This document shows, piece by piece, positions 40,603 through 48,452 of a DNA stretch of 64,000 nt. The DNA lies in NCBI RefSeq assembly GCF_040654195.1, contig NZ_JBFAHM010000010.1, forward strand, positions 248,001 through 312,000. The letters are read 5' to 3'. How positions within the stretch are numbered: the stretch's first letter is position 1; each line of letters opens with the position of its first letter. Both the position numbers and the translations under genes were made by a program. The notes beneath the pieces are model-generated. The model was not told the origin of the DNA. It saw only the letters and a program-made list of their open reading frames with translations, and did no database searches. This stretch comes from Hamadaea sp013361475 (GTDB lineage Bacteria; Actinomycetota; Actinomycetes; Mycobacteriales; Micromonosporaceae).

Positions 40603-41538
40603 GTGACCGACGCTGGGGAGGATTACCTCGACCCGCTGGACGACCCGCTGCAGCGGCTCGCCGCCGAGGGCGGCTGGGACGAACGCGCCCGGGCCATCGA
40701 GGCCGACGTGGCCCGGCAGCGCCGGCGTGCGTCGCGCCGCATGCCCCGCGCGCCTCGCGTACGCCGTCGCCAGGCCGGCGTCTCGTGGCTGTTCGTGCTG
40801 CTCGTGGCGTTGTCCGCGGCGAGCGGCTGGGGGATGTGGTCGGGCGTCGTGCCGGATCAGGCCGCCGTCTTCGTCTTCATCCTGACCGGCTGGCTCGTCA
40901 CGCTCTGCCTCCACGAGTACGCCCACGCCCTGGTCGCGCACCGCGGCGGCGACGACACCATCGAGGCGAAGGGCTACCTACGCCTGAACCCGCTGACGTA
41001 CGGCCACCCGGTGCTCACCTTCCTGCTGCCGTTGTTCGCGCTGCTCACCGGTGGTCTACCGCTCCCGGGCGGGGCGGTGCTGGTGGAATCCGAACGGTTG
41101 CGCAGCCGCCATCGGGACGCCCTGGTCTCGATGGCGGGACCGGCGGTGAACGTCGTCGCCGCGGGTCTGCTCCTCACGACGGTCGCGCTGCTCGGCCCGG
41201 CCGGGATCTACGACCTCGGCGAACCGCATGCCGTCTTCTGGGCCGGGTTGACCCTGCTGGCGTACCTGCAGGTGGCGAGCGCGGCGCTGAATCTGCTGCC
41301 GATCCCCGGCCTCGACGGCTACGGGATGATCGAGCATTACCTGCCTTCCCGGATCCAGGCGGTGGGCCGGAAGATCCGCCCGTTCGGGCTGCTCGTGGTG
41401 TTCCTGCTGCTCTACCTGCCGCCGGTTCGCCAAGGCTTCGGCGACCTGACGATCTGGATCACCGAGTCGTCCGGTACGCCGGTCAACGGGATCTACTACG
41501 GCTACCAGCTCTTCCAGTTCTGGCGCGGCTGGTTCTAG
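40603..41538 (+). CDS. Site-2 protease family zinc metalloprotease (M50)
   Basis: This 311-residue integral membrane protease has a basic cytosolic N-terminus (~55 residues). TM helices follow, with the HExxH zinc motif in LCLHEYAHALVAH near residue 105 and the second motif NLLPIPGLDGYGM near 235, which supplies the Asp ligand. It belongs to the SREBP/rseP-type family that cleaves TM helices. A GTG start at 40603, with TAGCCT 8 nt upstream, suggests a leaderless mRNA. The substrate is unknown. Confidence 0.85.
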   Translation: MTDAGEDYLDPLDDPLQRLAAEGGWDERARAIEADVARQRRRASRRMPRAPRVRRRQAGVSWLFVLLVALSAASGWGMWSGVVPDQAAVFVFILTGWLVTLCLHEYAHALVAHRGGDDTIEAKGYLRLNPLTYGHPVLTFLLPLFALLTGGLPLPGGAVLVESERLRSRHRDALVSMAGPAVNVVAAGLLLTTVALLGPAGIYDLGEPHAVFWAGLTLLAYLQVASAALNLLPIPGLDGYGMIEHYLPSRIQAVGRKIRPFGLLVVFLLLYLPPVRQGFGDLTIWITESSGTPVNGIYYGYQLFQFWRGWF

Positions 41539-41565
41539 CCCGCTCCCCGCACCCCGCTCCCCGCG

Positions 41566-41638
41566 TGATCATTGCGCCAGCCACGATGTTTCAGGCGGCG
41601 ATTCGCCCGATTCACCAACGCAGGATGCGCAATGATCA
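41566..41638. repeat. Intergenic inverted repeat family B, copy 4 (73 bp, diverged)
   Basis: TGATCATTGCGCCAGCCACG at the left and GGATGCGCAATGATCA at the right are recognisable, but the stem has several mismatches. The length is again exactly 73 bp. It lies between the convergent protease and MerR genes. Confidence 0.7.
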
Positions 41639-41655
41639 TGCGGTTGCCGGTGGCG

Positions 41656-42108
41656 TCACGCGGCAGCGCGATGGCACGTGGCGTCGGTGTCGGTGAGCCC
41701 GACCGGCTCGGCGTGGGACGGATTCCAGAGTTCGTTCGCCTCACCTCGGTCGAGGGCGCCCTCGTAGATCTCGACCTTGTACCGGATCACCGACAGACAC
41801 TCGGTCAGCTCCTGAATCTGGGCCAGCACGTGCTGCTCGTGCGCCCGGAGCAGGCCGAGGCGTTCCTTCTCGTTGCCGGCGCCCTGCCGGGCCAGCTCGA
41901 CGTACTGCCGGATCGCCGCGAGCGACATCCCGGACGAGCGCAGCTTGGTGCATACCGCCAGCCATTCCACGTCTTCCTCGTGGTAGACGCGGCGGCCGGT
42001 GGCGGTACGGCGTACGGGGTTGGCGAACAACCCCTCCTTCTCATAGAACCGCAACGCGTGCACGCTGAGCCCGCTGCGCTCGGCGACCTCGCCGATGGTC
42101 AGATCCAT
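41656..42108 (-). CDS. MerR family regulator of the adjacent SDR gene
   Basis: This 150-residue regulator has LTIGEVAERSGLSVHALRFYE, then RVYHEEDVEWLAVCTKLRSS and a long dimerisation helix. It lacks the metal-binding Cys pattern of ZntR/CueR. It is closest in layout to the small-molecule or redox type that pairs with SDR genes. The divergent promoter at 42142-42172 has the 19-bp spacer and dyad characteristic of MerR activation. The start at 42108 was chosen. Confidence 0.87.
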   Translation of the reverse strand: MDLTIGEVAERSGLSVHALRFYEKEGLFANPVRRTATGRRVYHEEDVEWLAVCTKLRSSGMSLAAIRQYVELARQGAGNEKERLGLLRAHEQHVLAQIQELTECLSVIRYKVEIYEGALDRGEANELWNPSHAEPVGLTDTDATCHRAAA

Positions 42109-42141
42109 AGCGACCCCTGTCACACCGGTGGCGTTTCGTGC

Positions 42142-42172
42142 TTGATCTAGAGCCGACTCTAGCTTCTACCTT
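42142..42172 (+). promoter_or_regulatory. MerR-type promoter with 19-bp spacer
   Basis: TTGATC (42142-42147), a 19-bp spacer and TACCTT (42167-42172) form the promoter. The spacer is centred on the dyad CTAGAG-CCGA-CTCTAG (42147-42162). The SDR ATG follows 6 nt after the -10 box, so its mRNA should be leaderless. Confidence 0.78.
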
Positions 42173-42178
42173 CGGGGC

Positions 42179-43009
42179 ATGAGCAAAGTCTTCTTCGTCA
42201 CCGGTGCCTCCCGTGGGCTGGGCGCCGAGATCGTCCGGGCCGCCCTCGAGCGTGGTCACCAGGTCGCCGCGACCGCTCGCGACGCCGCCGCCGTCAGCAA
42301 GGCCTACCCCGACGAGCCGGCGAATCTGCTCGCGCTGACCGCCGACGTCACCGACCCCGCACAGCTGCGGGCCGCCGTCGAGGCGACGGTCGACCGGTTC
42401 GGCCGCATCGACGTGGTGGTCAACAACGCCGGATACGGGCTGGTCGGCGCGGTCGAGGAGGTCTCCGACGCGGCGGCCCGCGACCTGTTCGAGGTGAACG
42501 TGTTCGGCGTGATCAACACCCTCAAGGCCACCCTGCCAGTACTACGGGCGCAGCGCTCCGGGCACGTGCTCAACCTCAGCTCGGTCGGCGGCTTCGCCAC
42601 CGCACCCGGCGTCGGGCTCTACGGCGCGACCAAGTTCGCCGTCGAGGCCCTCTCCGAAGCGCTGCACGGCGAGCTGGCCCCGCTCGGCGTACGCGTGACG
42701 ATCGTGGAACCGGGCGGCTTCCGCACCGACTTCCTGAACCCCGCGAGCCTGCGGACCGAGCCCGCCACGATCCCCGACTACGAGGCGGGCGCGGGACCGG
42801 TCCGGCAGAGCATGGGCACGAACGACGGCAAGCAGGCCGGCGATCCGGTGAAGGCGGCCCACGCCGTCATCGACGTGACCGAGGTCCCCGAGCCGCCGCT
42901 GCGCCTCCAGCTCGGCCGGGACGCGATCGCCCGGATCGAGGCGAAGCTCGACCTGGTCCGGCGCGAGCTGGAGCAGTGGAAGCACGTCGCGTTGTCGACC
43001 GACCTGTGA
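42179..43009 (+). CDS. SDR family oxidoreductase (MerR-controlled)
   Basis: This 276-residue classical short-chain dehydrogenase has TGASRGLG for the cofactor, NNAGYG, the catalytic Ser in LSSVGG and the YGATK Tyr/Lys pair. An Arg after the second beta strand (ATARD) suggests NADPH. The substrate is unknown. It is transcribed from the MerR-type promoter and divergent from the regulator, so it is probably induced by an electrophile or aldehyde-like effector. Confidence 0.88.
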   Translation: MSKVFFVTGASRGLGAEIVRAALERGHQVAATARDAAAVSKAYPDEPANLLALTADVTDPAQLRAAVEATVDRFGRIDVVVNNAGYGLVGAVEEVSDAAARDLFEVNVFGVINTLKATLPVLRAQRSGHVLNLSSVGGFATAPGVGLYGATKFAVEALSEALHGELAPLGVRVTIVEPGGFRTDFLNPASLRTEPATIPDYEAGAGPVRQSMGTNDGKQAGDPVKAAHAVIDVTEVPEPPLRLQLGRDAIARIEAKLDLVRRELEQWKHVALSTDL

Positions 43010-43027
43010 GCCGGCCGCACCTCGGCC

Positions 43028-43213
43028 TCAGTGCGTCAGCTGTACCCGTACCTGGTGGGCGGCGGTGTCGGTGAGGGCCGTCTCGGTCGGCACATCTCGC
43101 TTCGCCGCGATGACGGCCGGCTCGCCGTCGCGACGGATCAGTTCCTGCACGTACGCCTGAACGTCCTCAGTGGTGACGTCGAGGTCATGGGCGAGGGTGG
43201 CGATGGTTTCCAT
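43028..43213 (-). CDS. Small hypothetical protein (61 aa)
   Basis: This 61-residue protein (METIATLAHDLDVTTEDVQ at the start) is predicted to have two helices followed by a short tail. It may be a minimal HTH-like domain. Third-position GC supports coding. It lies 18 bp after the convergent SDR stop. I do not recognise a family. Confidence 0.5.
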   Translation of the reverse strand: METIATLAHDLDVTTEDVQAYVQELIRRDGEPAVIAAKRDVPTETALTDTAAHQVRVQLTH

Positions 43214-43241
43214 GCGCCACCCTTTCCCACCTCTTGCCCGG

Positions 43242-43625
43242 CTAATCCGCGAGGAGGGGTGGCCCGTCGACGAGGGCGGCGAGCCGCTTCGGCGCCATGA
43301 TGCGGTAGCTCTCGGTGAGCAGCTCGGCGACCTCGACCCAGTCGACCTCCGCGGTGAAGATCATGCCGACGACGTTGTCGCCCCAGTCCGCCCGGTAGAA
43401 CGTTAGTCCACTCTGGACCAGCGCGACGATCTCCTCGCCCGGTGCCCGGAACGTCATGACGCAGTGGTCTTCGGCGTCACGGATGTAGACATGGGCGACG
43501 GTCCGCTGCCGAATACGCCACCGGACGCCGATCCAGGCCGGTTCCTCGTAGGTCTCCGGCAGCTGCCGGCAGATCGCCCGCAGCCGGACGAGGATCTCCT
43601 CGGGGACGTCACCAGGCGCGCTCAC
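43242..43625 (-). CDS. MmcQ/YjbR-like protein
   Basis: This 127-residue protein has the MmcQ/YjbR fold signatures LPETYEEPAWIGVRWRI, VMTFRAPGEE and WVEVAELLTESYRIMAPKRL. These small proteins have a CyaY-like, possibly DNA-binding fold with no firm role. GTG at 43625 was chosen because TAGCTT lies 7 nt upstream; an ATG at 43655 is possible. It is divergent from the GNAT gene. Confidence 0.75.
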   Translation of the reverse strand: MSAPGDVPEEILVRLRAICRQLPETYEEPAWIGVRWRIRQRTVAHVYIRDAEDHCVMTFRAPGEEIVALVQSGLTFYRADWGDNVVGMIFTAEVDWVEVAELLTESYRIMAPKRLAALVDGPPLLAD

Positions 43626-43673
43626 GAGGCCGAAGCTACCGGCCACCCCCGACATTCCTGTTATCGTCGATCG

Positions 43674-44171
43674 ATGCCGGCGTACGCGATCCGACCCGCC
43701 CGAGCCGAGGACGCCACCACGGTGGCGGAGATCTGGACCAAGGGCTGGGCCGACGGCCACCTCGGCAACGTCCCCGACGAACTCGTCTCCGTACGCACCG
43801 CGGAAGCGTTCCACCAGCGGGCCGGCGAACGGGTGGCGGAGACGACCGTGGCGGTGAGCGAGTCCGGCGAGGTCGCCGGGTTCGTGATGGTCGTCGGCGA
43901 CGAGGTCGAACAGGTCTACGTGGCCGCCGCTCATCGTGGCGGCGGGGTCGCCGCGAGCCTGCTGGCCGAGGCCGAACGCCAAGTCGCTGTCGGCGGCCAC
44001 GACCGGGCCTGGCTGGCCGTGGTCGACGGCAATCACCGGGCGCGCCGGTTCTACGAACGGTGTGGCTGGGTCGACGACGGCATGTTCACCTACCAGGCCG
44101 AGGTCGAGGGCGGGACGCTGTCGGTCCCCTGCCACCGCTACAGCAAGATCGTCGCTGGATCAGGGATCTAG
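43674..44171 (+). CDS. GNAT family N-acetyltransferase
   Basis: This 165-residue acetyltransferase has the acetyl-CoA loop VYVAAAHRGGGVAASLL and the C-terminal RFYERCGW motif. The ATG at 43674 follows TATCGT by 6 nt (leaderless). The last residues, AGSGI, are encoded by the left arm of family A repeat copy 6, and the TAG stop lies inside that repeat. The substrate is unknown. Confidence 0.85.
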   Translation: MPAYAIRPARAEDATTVAEIWTKGWADGHLGNVPDELVSVRTAEAFHQRAGERVAETTVAVSESGEVAGFVMVVGDEVEQVYVAAAHRGGGVAASLLAEAERQVAVGGHDRAWLAVVDGNHRARRFYERCGWVDDGMFTYQAEVEGGTLSVPCHRYSKIVAGSGI

Positions 44172-44216
44172 GTCGAATCTTGGGCCAAGATTCGACCTAG
44201 ATCCCTGATCCAGCGC
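44153..44216. repeat. Intergenic hairpin repeat family A, copy 6
   Basis: GCTGGATCAGGGATCTAGG plus TCGAATCTTGG pairs perfectly with its complement. The TAG of GATCTAGG is the stop codon of the GNAT gene, so this repeat forms the gene's 3' end. It lies between convergent genes. Confidence 0.88.
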
Positions 44217-44272
44217 CAAAACGCCGGCGCCGAAACGCCAGCGCCAAAACGCCGGCGCCGAAACGCCGGCGC
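44213..44272. repeat. 14-bp tandem repeat
   Basis: Four units of GCGCC(A/G)AAACGCC(G/A) run from 44213 to 44268, followed by a partial GCGC. The A/G position alternates, giving a 28-bp higher-order period. It directly abuts family A repeat copy 6. Confidence 0.75.
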
Positions 44273-44282
44273 ACGCGGATCG

Positions 44283-45893
44283 TCAGCGGAACTTCGGCAG
44301 CTTCTGCGTGAAGTCGAGTACGCCCGCGAACAGGTCACCCTTCTCCGCCAGCCGCTTCGGCAGCGTACGGATGGTGAACTTGTCCGGCCGCAGTTTCTTG
44401 TCGTCCAGCTCGTCCCAGTCGATCGGGGTCGACACCGGCGCTCCCGCCGCCGGGCGCGGGCTGTAGGGAGCCACCAGCGTCTTGTTGATCGCGTTCTGCG
44501 TGTAGTCCAGACGCGCCAGCCCGCCCCGCTCGTCTTTCTGCCATTTGAAGCTGACCAGGTCGGGCACGAGCGCGCCGACGGTCTTCGAGAGCCGCTCCAC
44601 CCAGGCCCGGGTGTCGTCGAAGGTGGGGCCGGGCCGGATGGGCACCCAGATCTGGATGCCCCGGCGACCGCTCAGTTTCGGGCGGGCCGACACGCCGAGG
44701 TGTTCCAGGGCGTCCCGGTGCAGCTTGGCCAGCATCACCAGATCCGCCCACTTCGTCTTCTCGCCCGGGTCGAGGTCGATCAGGGCGTACGTGGGCCGGT
44801 CGGGCCGGTCGACATGCGAGGTCCAGGCGTGCCATTCGAGCCCGCCGAAGTTGGCGGCCCAGATCAGCGCGGCCGGCTCGTCCACCACCAGGTAGGTTGT
44901 CGTCTCGCCGGGATCGGCGTCGGGGTTGTCCCACCGGGGCAGCCATTCCGGCGCGTGGTCGGGCAGTTGCTTGTGCCAGAAGCCCTTGCTGTCCGCGCCG
45001 TTGGGATAACGGTGCAGGTTCATCGCCCGCCGGGTCAGGTAGGGCATGGCGATCGGCGCGATCTCGGCGGTGTAGCGGAGCAGATCCCGCTTGGTCACCG
45101 GCTTCTGCCGCCCCAGCGGCGGGAACAGGACCTTGTCCAGGTTGGTGACCTTGAGCGTACGCCCGAAGACCTCCCACTGCCCTTCGGACTTCAGCGCGTC
45201 CAACGCCGCCAGTTCGTCCGGCGTCACCGGAGAAGCCTTCAGCGACACGGCGGCTCGAGCGGCCGGCTCACCGGATCGCCACAGCTTGTCCGGGTCGGCC
45301 TTCACCTGGTCGTTCGTTCGTCCGGAGCGGACGGACTTCGGATGGTCCTCGGGATCCCAGCCCTGGACCGCGTCGTCGTCCCGCTTCTTCAGGAGCAGCC
45401 ACTGTTCCTTGCCGGACGCGTCGGTCTTCGTCCGCACCAGCACGAACAGGCCGTGCAGCTTCTCACCGTGGAGGTCGACGTGCAGCTCCCCGTCGGCGAC
45501 GGCGCGCCCCGGGTCCTCCTCTTTCGCGGGCTCCCAGGTGCCTGCGTCCCAGACGATGACGTCGCCACCGCCGTACTCGCCGCGCGGGATGACGCCCTCG
45601 AAGTCGAAGTACTCCAAGGGGTGGTCCTCGACGTGGAAGGCGGCGCGGCGTACGCCCGGGTCCTGGGTGGGTCCCTTGGGGACGGCCCAGCTCACGCCGA
45701 CTCCGTCGATCTCCAGCCGGAAGTCGTAATGCAGGTTGCGCGCCCGATGCCGCTGCACGACGAACCGCAGTCCGGTGCCCCGGGCTCCGTCTCGCGCCTC
45801 GCCCGACGGCTCCGGTGTACGCGCGAAGTCCCGCTTGCGCCGGTAGGGCGCAAGCTTCTCGCGCGGCGAGCGCCGCGTCGACGACGACGGCAC
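44283..45893 (-). CDS. ligD: LigD-like 3'-phosphoesterase plus polymerase fusion (NHEJ)
   Basis: This 536-residue protein has two LigD modules. Residues ~35-200 are the 3'-phosphoesterase domain (FVVQRHRARNLHYDFRLEI, AFHVEDHPLEY, WDAGTW). Residues ~245-530 are the POL/primase domain (LIDLDPGEKTKW, WVPIRPGP, FKWQKDERGG). The ATP-dependent ligase domain found in Pseudomonas or Mycobacterium LigD is absent. It should trim 3' ends and fill gaps during end joining with Ku and a separate ligase. The domain order (PE-POL) is common in Micromonosporaceae and Streptomyces. Confidence 0.88.
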   Translation of the reverse strand: MPSSSTRRSPREKLAPYRRKRDFARTPEPSGEARDGARGTGLRFVVQRHRARNLHYDFRLEIDGVGVSWAVPKGPTQDPGVRRAAFHVEDHPLEYFDFEGVIPRGEYGGGDVIVWDAGTWEPAKEEDPGRAVADGELHVDLHGEKLHGLFVLVRTKTDASGKEQWLLLKKRDDDAVQGWDPEDHPKSVRSGRTNDQVKADPDKLWRSGEPAARAAVSLKASPVTPDELAALDALKSEGQWEVFGRTLKVTNLDKVLFPPLGRQKPVTKRDLLRYTAEIAPIAMPYLTRRAMNLHRYPNGADSKGFWHKQLPDHAPEWLPRWDNPDADPGETTTYLVVDEPAALIWAANFGGLEWHAWTSHVDRPDRPTYALIDLDPGEKTKWADLVMLAKLHRDALEHLGVSARPKLSGRRGIQIWVPIRPGPTFDDTRAWVERLSKTVGALVPDLVSFKWQKDERGGLARLDYTQNAINKTLVAPYSPRPAAGAPVSTPIDWDELDDKKLRPDKFTIRTLPKRLAEKGDLFAGVLDFTQKLPKFR

Positions 45894-45968
45894 GTCTCGA
45901 CTCTACCCAGTGATCTAGGCGTCAAACGCGTTGACAGCGCGTCCATGTGAGCGGCAGGCTGCGGGAAC

Positions 45969-46469
45969 ATGGGTGACGCCACGATCCGGGCCATGACCGC
46001 GGCCGACGCCGACGACGTCTTGCGCATCTATCAGGCGGGGCTGGACACCGGCCAGGCGAGCTTCGAGCTCGACGCGCCCAGCTGGGAGAAGTTCGACGCC
46101 GGGCGGTTGCCCGAGCATCGGCTCGTGGCCGAGGTGGACGGCCGCGTGGCCGGCTGGGTCGCCGTCTCCCCCGTCTCCGCCCGCCCGGTCTACGCCGGGG
46201 TCGTGGAGCACTCGGTCTACGTCGATCCCGCCGTCCGCGGCAAAGGCGTCGGAGTCGCGCTGCTCACCGCGTTGTTCGAGTCCACCGAGGCGGCCGGGAT
46301 CTGGACCATCCAGTCTGGCGTCTTCCCCGAGAACACCGCCAGCCTCCGGCTCCACGAACGCACCGGCTTCCGGGTGATCGGCACTCGCGAACGGGTCGGG
46401 CGGCACGGCGTACGGGGTTGGCGGGATGTGCTGCTCCTCGAACGGCGCAGCCGGGTGGCGGGCGTCTAG
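45969..46469 (+). CDS. GNAT acetyltransferase, phosphinothricin-acetyltransferase-like
   Basis: This 166-residue acetyltransferase starts MGDATIRAM and has TGQASFEL, EHSVYVDPAVRGKGVGVALL (CoA site) and RLHERTGFRVIGTRERVGRH, all in the order of the Pat/Bar family. It may acetylate an amino-acid analogue such as phosphinothricin or methionine sulfoximine. Its 3' end overlaps the convergent methyltransferase by 4 bp. Confidence 0.85.
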   Translation: MGDATIRAMTAADADDVLRIYQAGLDTGQASFELDAPSWEKFDAGRLPEHRLVAEVDGRVAGWVAVSPVSARPVYAGVVEHSVYVDPAVRGKGVGVALLTALFESTEAAGIWTIQSGVFPENTASLRLHERTGFRVIGTRERVGRHGVRGWRDVLLLERRSRVAGV

Positions 46470-47170
46470 CGAGCCGACGCGATCACGATCTCCGGCTCGT
46501 CCTCACCGACCGGGTCGAGCCCGGCTGCCCGCAGTTCGGCGGCGAAGGCGACCGGCTGGGCCAGGTGCACCTCGAAGCTCTCGCGCGCCTCACGAACCAC
46601 CTGATCACCGTGGGTCACCCGATAGGTGAACCGCCACGTCGCCCGGTCGGGTCCCGCGTCCGCGCAGGTCACCTGCCCGGTGTACAGATCGTCGCCCAGC
46701 CGCCGGGACGGCAGCTCCCAGGGCGGTTCCACTCGGTGCGGCGGCCGCTGCACCACCAGCCGCCCGCCGGGCACCAGCGCCGCGCGGATCGCCGCCAGGC
46801 CCTCGGCCCGCTCCTCCGGGTCCAGGCACGCCATGGTGTTCACGCACCACGCGAAGTCGGCCGCCGCGGTCAAGCCCACATCTTGTACGCCCACCGCGTG
46901 CACCCGGACCCGGTTCAGCAGCTGGGGGTTCCCGGCCAACCGGCTGAGCAGGACGGCGCGCATCGGCCCGCTGGGCTCGACGGCGTGGACGACGAGCCCG
47001 GTCCGCTCCGCCAGCAGCGCCGTGGCCAGCCCGGTCCCGGCCCCGACGTCGAGGACGCCGACCCGCGGAGTCCCCAGCCAGCGCCGGGTCAACCGCTCGG
47101 CGATCCGGCGGAAGTCGTCGGCCTGGAGCAGGTCGTAGAACTCGGCGGTGACGGCGTAGGAATGTCCCAC
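46466..47170 (-). CDS. Class I SAM-dependent methyltransferase
   Basis: This 234-residue methyltransferase has motif I VLDVGAGTGLATALL, motif II AVEPSGPM, and CVNTMACLDPEERAEG plus LVPGGRLVV further on. GTG at 47170 was chosen because GATGAT lies 6 nt upstream on the minus strand. The substrate is unknown. Confidence 0.8.
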   Translation of the reverse strand: MGHSYAVTAEFYDLLQADDFRRIAERLTRRWLGTPRVGVLDVGAGTGLATALLAERTGLVVHAVEPSGPMRAVLLSRLAGNPQLLNRVRVHAVGVQDVGLTAAADFAWCVNTMACLDPEERAEGLAAIRAALVPGGRLVVQRPPHRVEPPWELPSRRLGDDLYTGQVTCADAGPDRATWRFTYRVTHGDQVVREARESFEVHLAQPVAFAAELRAAGLDPVGEDEPEIVIASAR

Positions 47171-47263
47171 CGTCCGATCATCCCAGCCCACCTCGCCCGG
47201 AGCAGCCCGAGCGGGGGGGAAAGTCGGGTGACGAGGGGGCGGGCATCGCCTACCGTGATCGCC

Positions 47264-47458
47264 ATGACGATGCTGGTTCAAGTCGATCTGCGGTCGGACT
47301 CTCGCTACCTCACCTGCTGGGTCGAGCCGCGTGTCCGCGTCGGCGACCAGGTGACTCTGAAGTCTTCGGAGGAGCCCGCGCGCCGGTGGGACGTGCTGCG
47401 CGTCGGCCTGCCGCAGTCGTCGGGCGCGATCAAGCGAGGCTGGGACAACAACATCTGA
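47264..47458 (+). CDS. Small hypothetical protein (64 aa)
   Basis: This 64-residue basic protein (MTMLVQVDLRSDSRYL at the start, GAIKRGWDNNI at the end) is predicted to be beta-rich. TACCGT lies 7 nt before the ATG (leaderless) and a good terminator hairpin follows, so it is a real one-gene unit. Similar short proteins exist in Micromonosporaceae by memory only. Function is unknown. Confidence 0.6.
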   Translation: MTMLVQVDLRSDSRYLTCWVEPRVRVGDQVTLKSSEEPARRWDVLRVGLPQSSGAIKRGWDNNI

Positions 47459-47484
47459 GCAACTATCGAAGAAGCTTTACCGAA

Positions 47485-47523
47485 GCAGCGGCGCCGTCCC
47501 TCTGGGCGGCGCCGCTGCCCTTT
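47485..47523 (+). terminator. Terminator after small protein gene
   Basis: GCAGCGGCGCC (47485-47495) and GGCGCCGCTGC (47508-47518) form an 11-bp perfect stem with a 12-nt loop, followed by CCTTTCC. It also lies before the 3' end of the convergent gene. Confidence 0.65.
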
Positions 47524-47530
47524 CCGTCGA

Positions 47531-48388
47531 TCAGAGCCGGCCGTACGCCCGGAGCACGCGCAGGGCGCGCAGGGTCTCGATGCCCCGCCATTCCAGAGTG
47601 GACGCCTGCCCCGGCGGCTCCCAGGTGATCGGCCAGCCGCCGTCGGGCTGCTGGTCGTGGGCGAGCCGGTCGAGATGGCCGTCGAGGGCGGCGTCGCTGA
47701 ACAGCGGCCGCCACGGGCTGCCGGGTGTGGGCGCGAAATGCAGCGGGGTCAGGCCGTAGCCGGGGTCGGCGGGATCGGCACGGAACCACTGCAGTTTCGA
47801 CAGCCATCCCTCGACCTGCGCGGCGAGCGCGTCGGCCCGCCGCCGATCGGGCACCGACGCGAGGAAGAGGAGCACCTCGCTCAGCGAGTGGGCGTCTTCG
47901 GTGAACCCGGATTCGAGCCGGCTGAAGGTCCAGTCGGTGGCCCGGTCGAGCCAGGGATGGCTGACCCCGAGATGGTGCAGCCGACCGGCGATCCCCGCGG
48001 TCGGGTTCAGCCCAGGTGCGTAGGTCCAGTCGGACCAGTGATCGGCGCGGGGATAGCGCTCGATGACGGGGAACGCGAGCGGCACCGCACCCTCTGCGGT
48101 GGCGACCGAGGCGAGCCAGTCGCAGGCCGGGGCGACCCAGTCGGGGATCGGCGCGTCGGCGACGACGAGGACGTCGAGTGCGCACTCGACGTCGATGGGC
48201 AGGCTGGCCGGGCAGCGCTTGTCGGGCTCGAACCCGTGGCCGAAGCCGCCGTCCGCGTTGCGGTACGCACCAGCGGCGGCGACCGCGCCGGCCGGGTCCT
48301 CGCCGTCGAACAGGACGGCGGCGAGACGGCGCTCGACCAGCCGCCCTTCCCGGTCGAGGAACGCCCGAGCGGAATCGACGAAAGTCAT
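47531..48388 (-). CDS. Prenyltransferase/squalene-cyclase-fold hypothetical protein
   Basis: This 285-residue protein has alpha/alpha-barrel repeats such as YRNADGGFGHGFEPD and QQPDGGWPITWEPP, like the prenyltransferase and terpene-cyclase fold. It lacks a DxDD or other clear catalytic motif, so the enzyme role is uncertain. The start at 48388 gives MTFVDSARAF. It is divergent from the WYL regulator, which may control it. Confidence 0.7.
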   Translation of the reverse strand: MTFVDSARAFLDREGRLVERRLAAVLFDGEDPAGAVAAAGAYRNADGGFGHGFEPDKRCPASLPIDVECALDVLVVADAPIPDWVAPACDWLASVATAEGAVPLAFPVIERYPRADHWSDWTYAPGLNPTAGIAGRLHHLGVSHPWLDRATDWTFSRLESGFTEDAHSLSEVLLFLASVPDRRRADALAAQVEGWLSKLQWFRADPADPGYGLTPLHFAPTPGSPWRPLFSDAALDGHLDRLAHDQQPDGGWPITWEPPGQASTLEWRGIETLRALRVLRAYGRL

Positions 48389-48452
48389 GTGCCCGAGTCT
48401 GGCAGCCCCCACCGACAGAACCGCCGCGGAACAGTCGGTGAAGATGGGAGCC

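Noticed and set aside
40594..41433. Minus-strand frames opposite the site-2 protease
   Set aside because: The plus strand encodes HExxH and NxxPxPxLDG in the right order. The antisense frames have no domains.
16079..41638. Family B repeats as a CRISPR array
   Set aside because: The copies are kilobases apart, not regularly spaced, and each is itself an inverted repeat. No cas genes are present.
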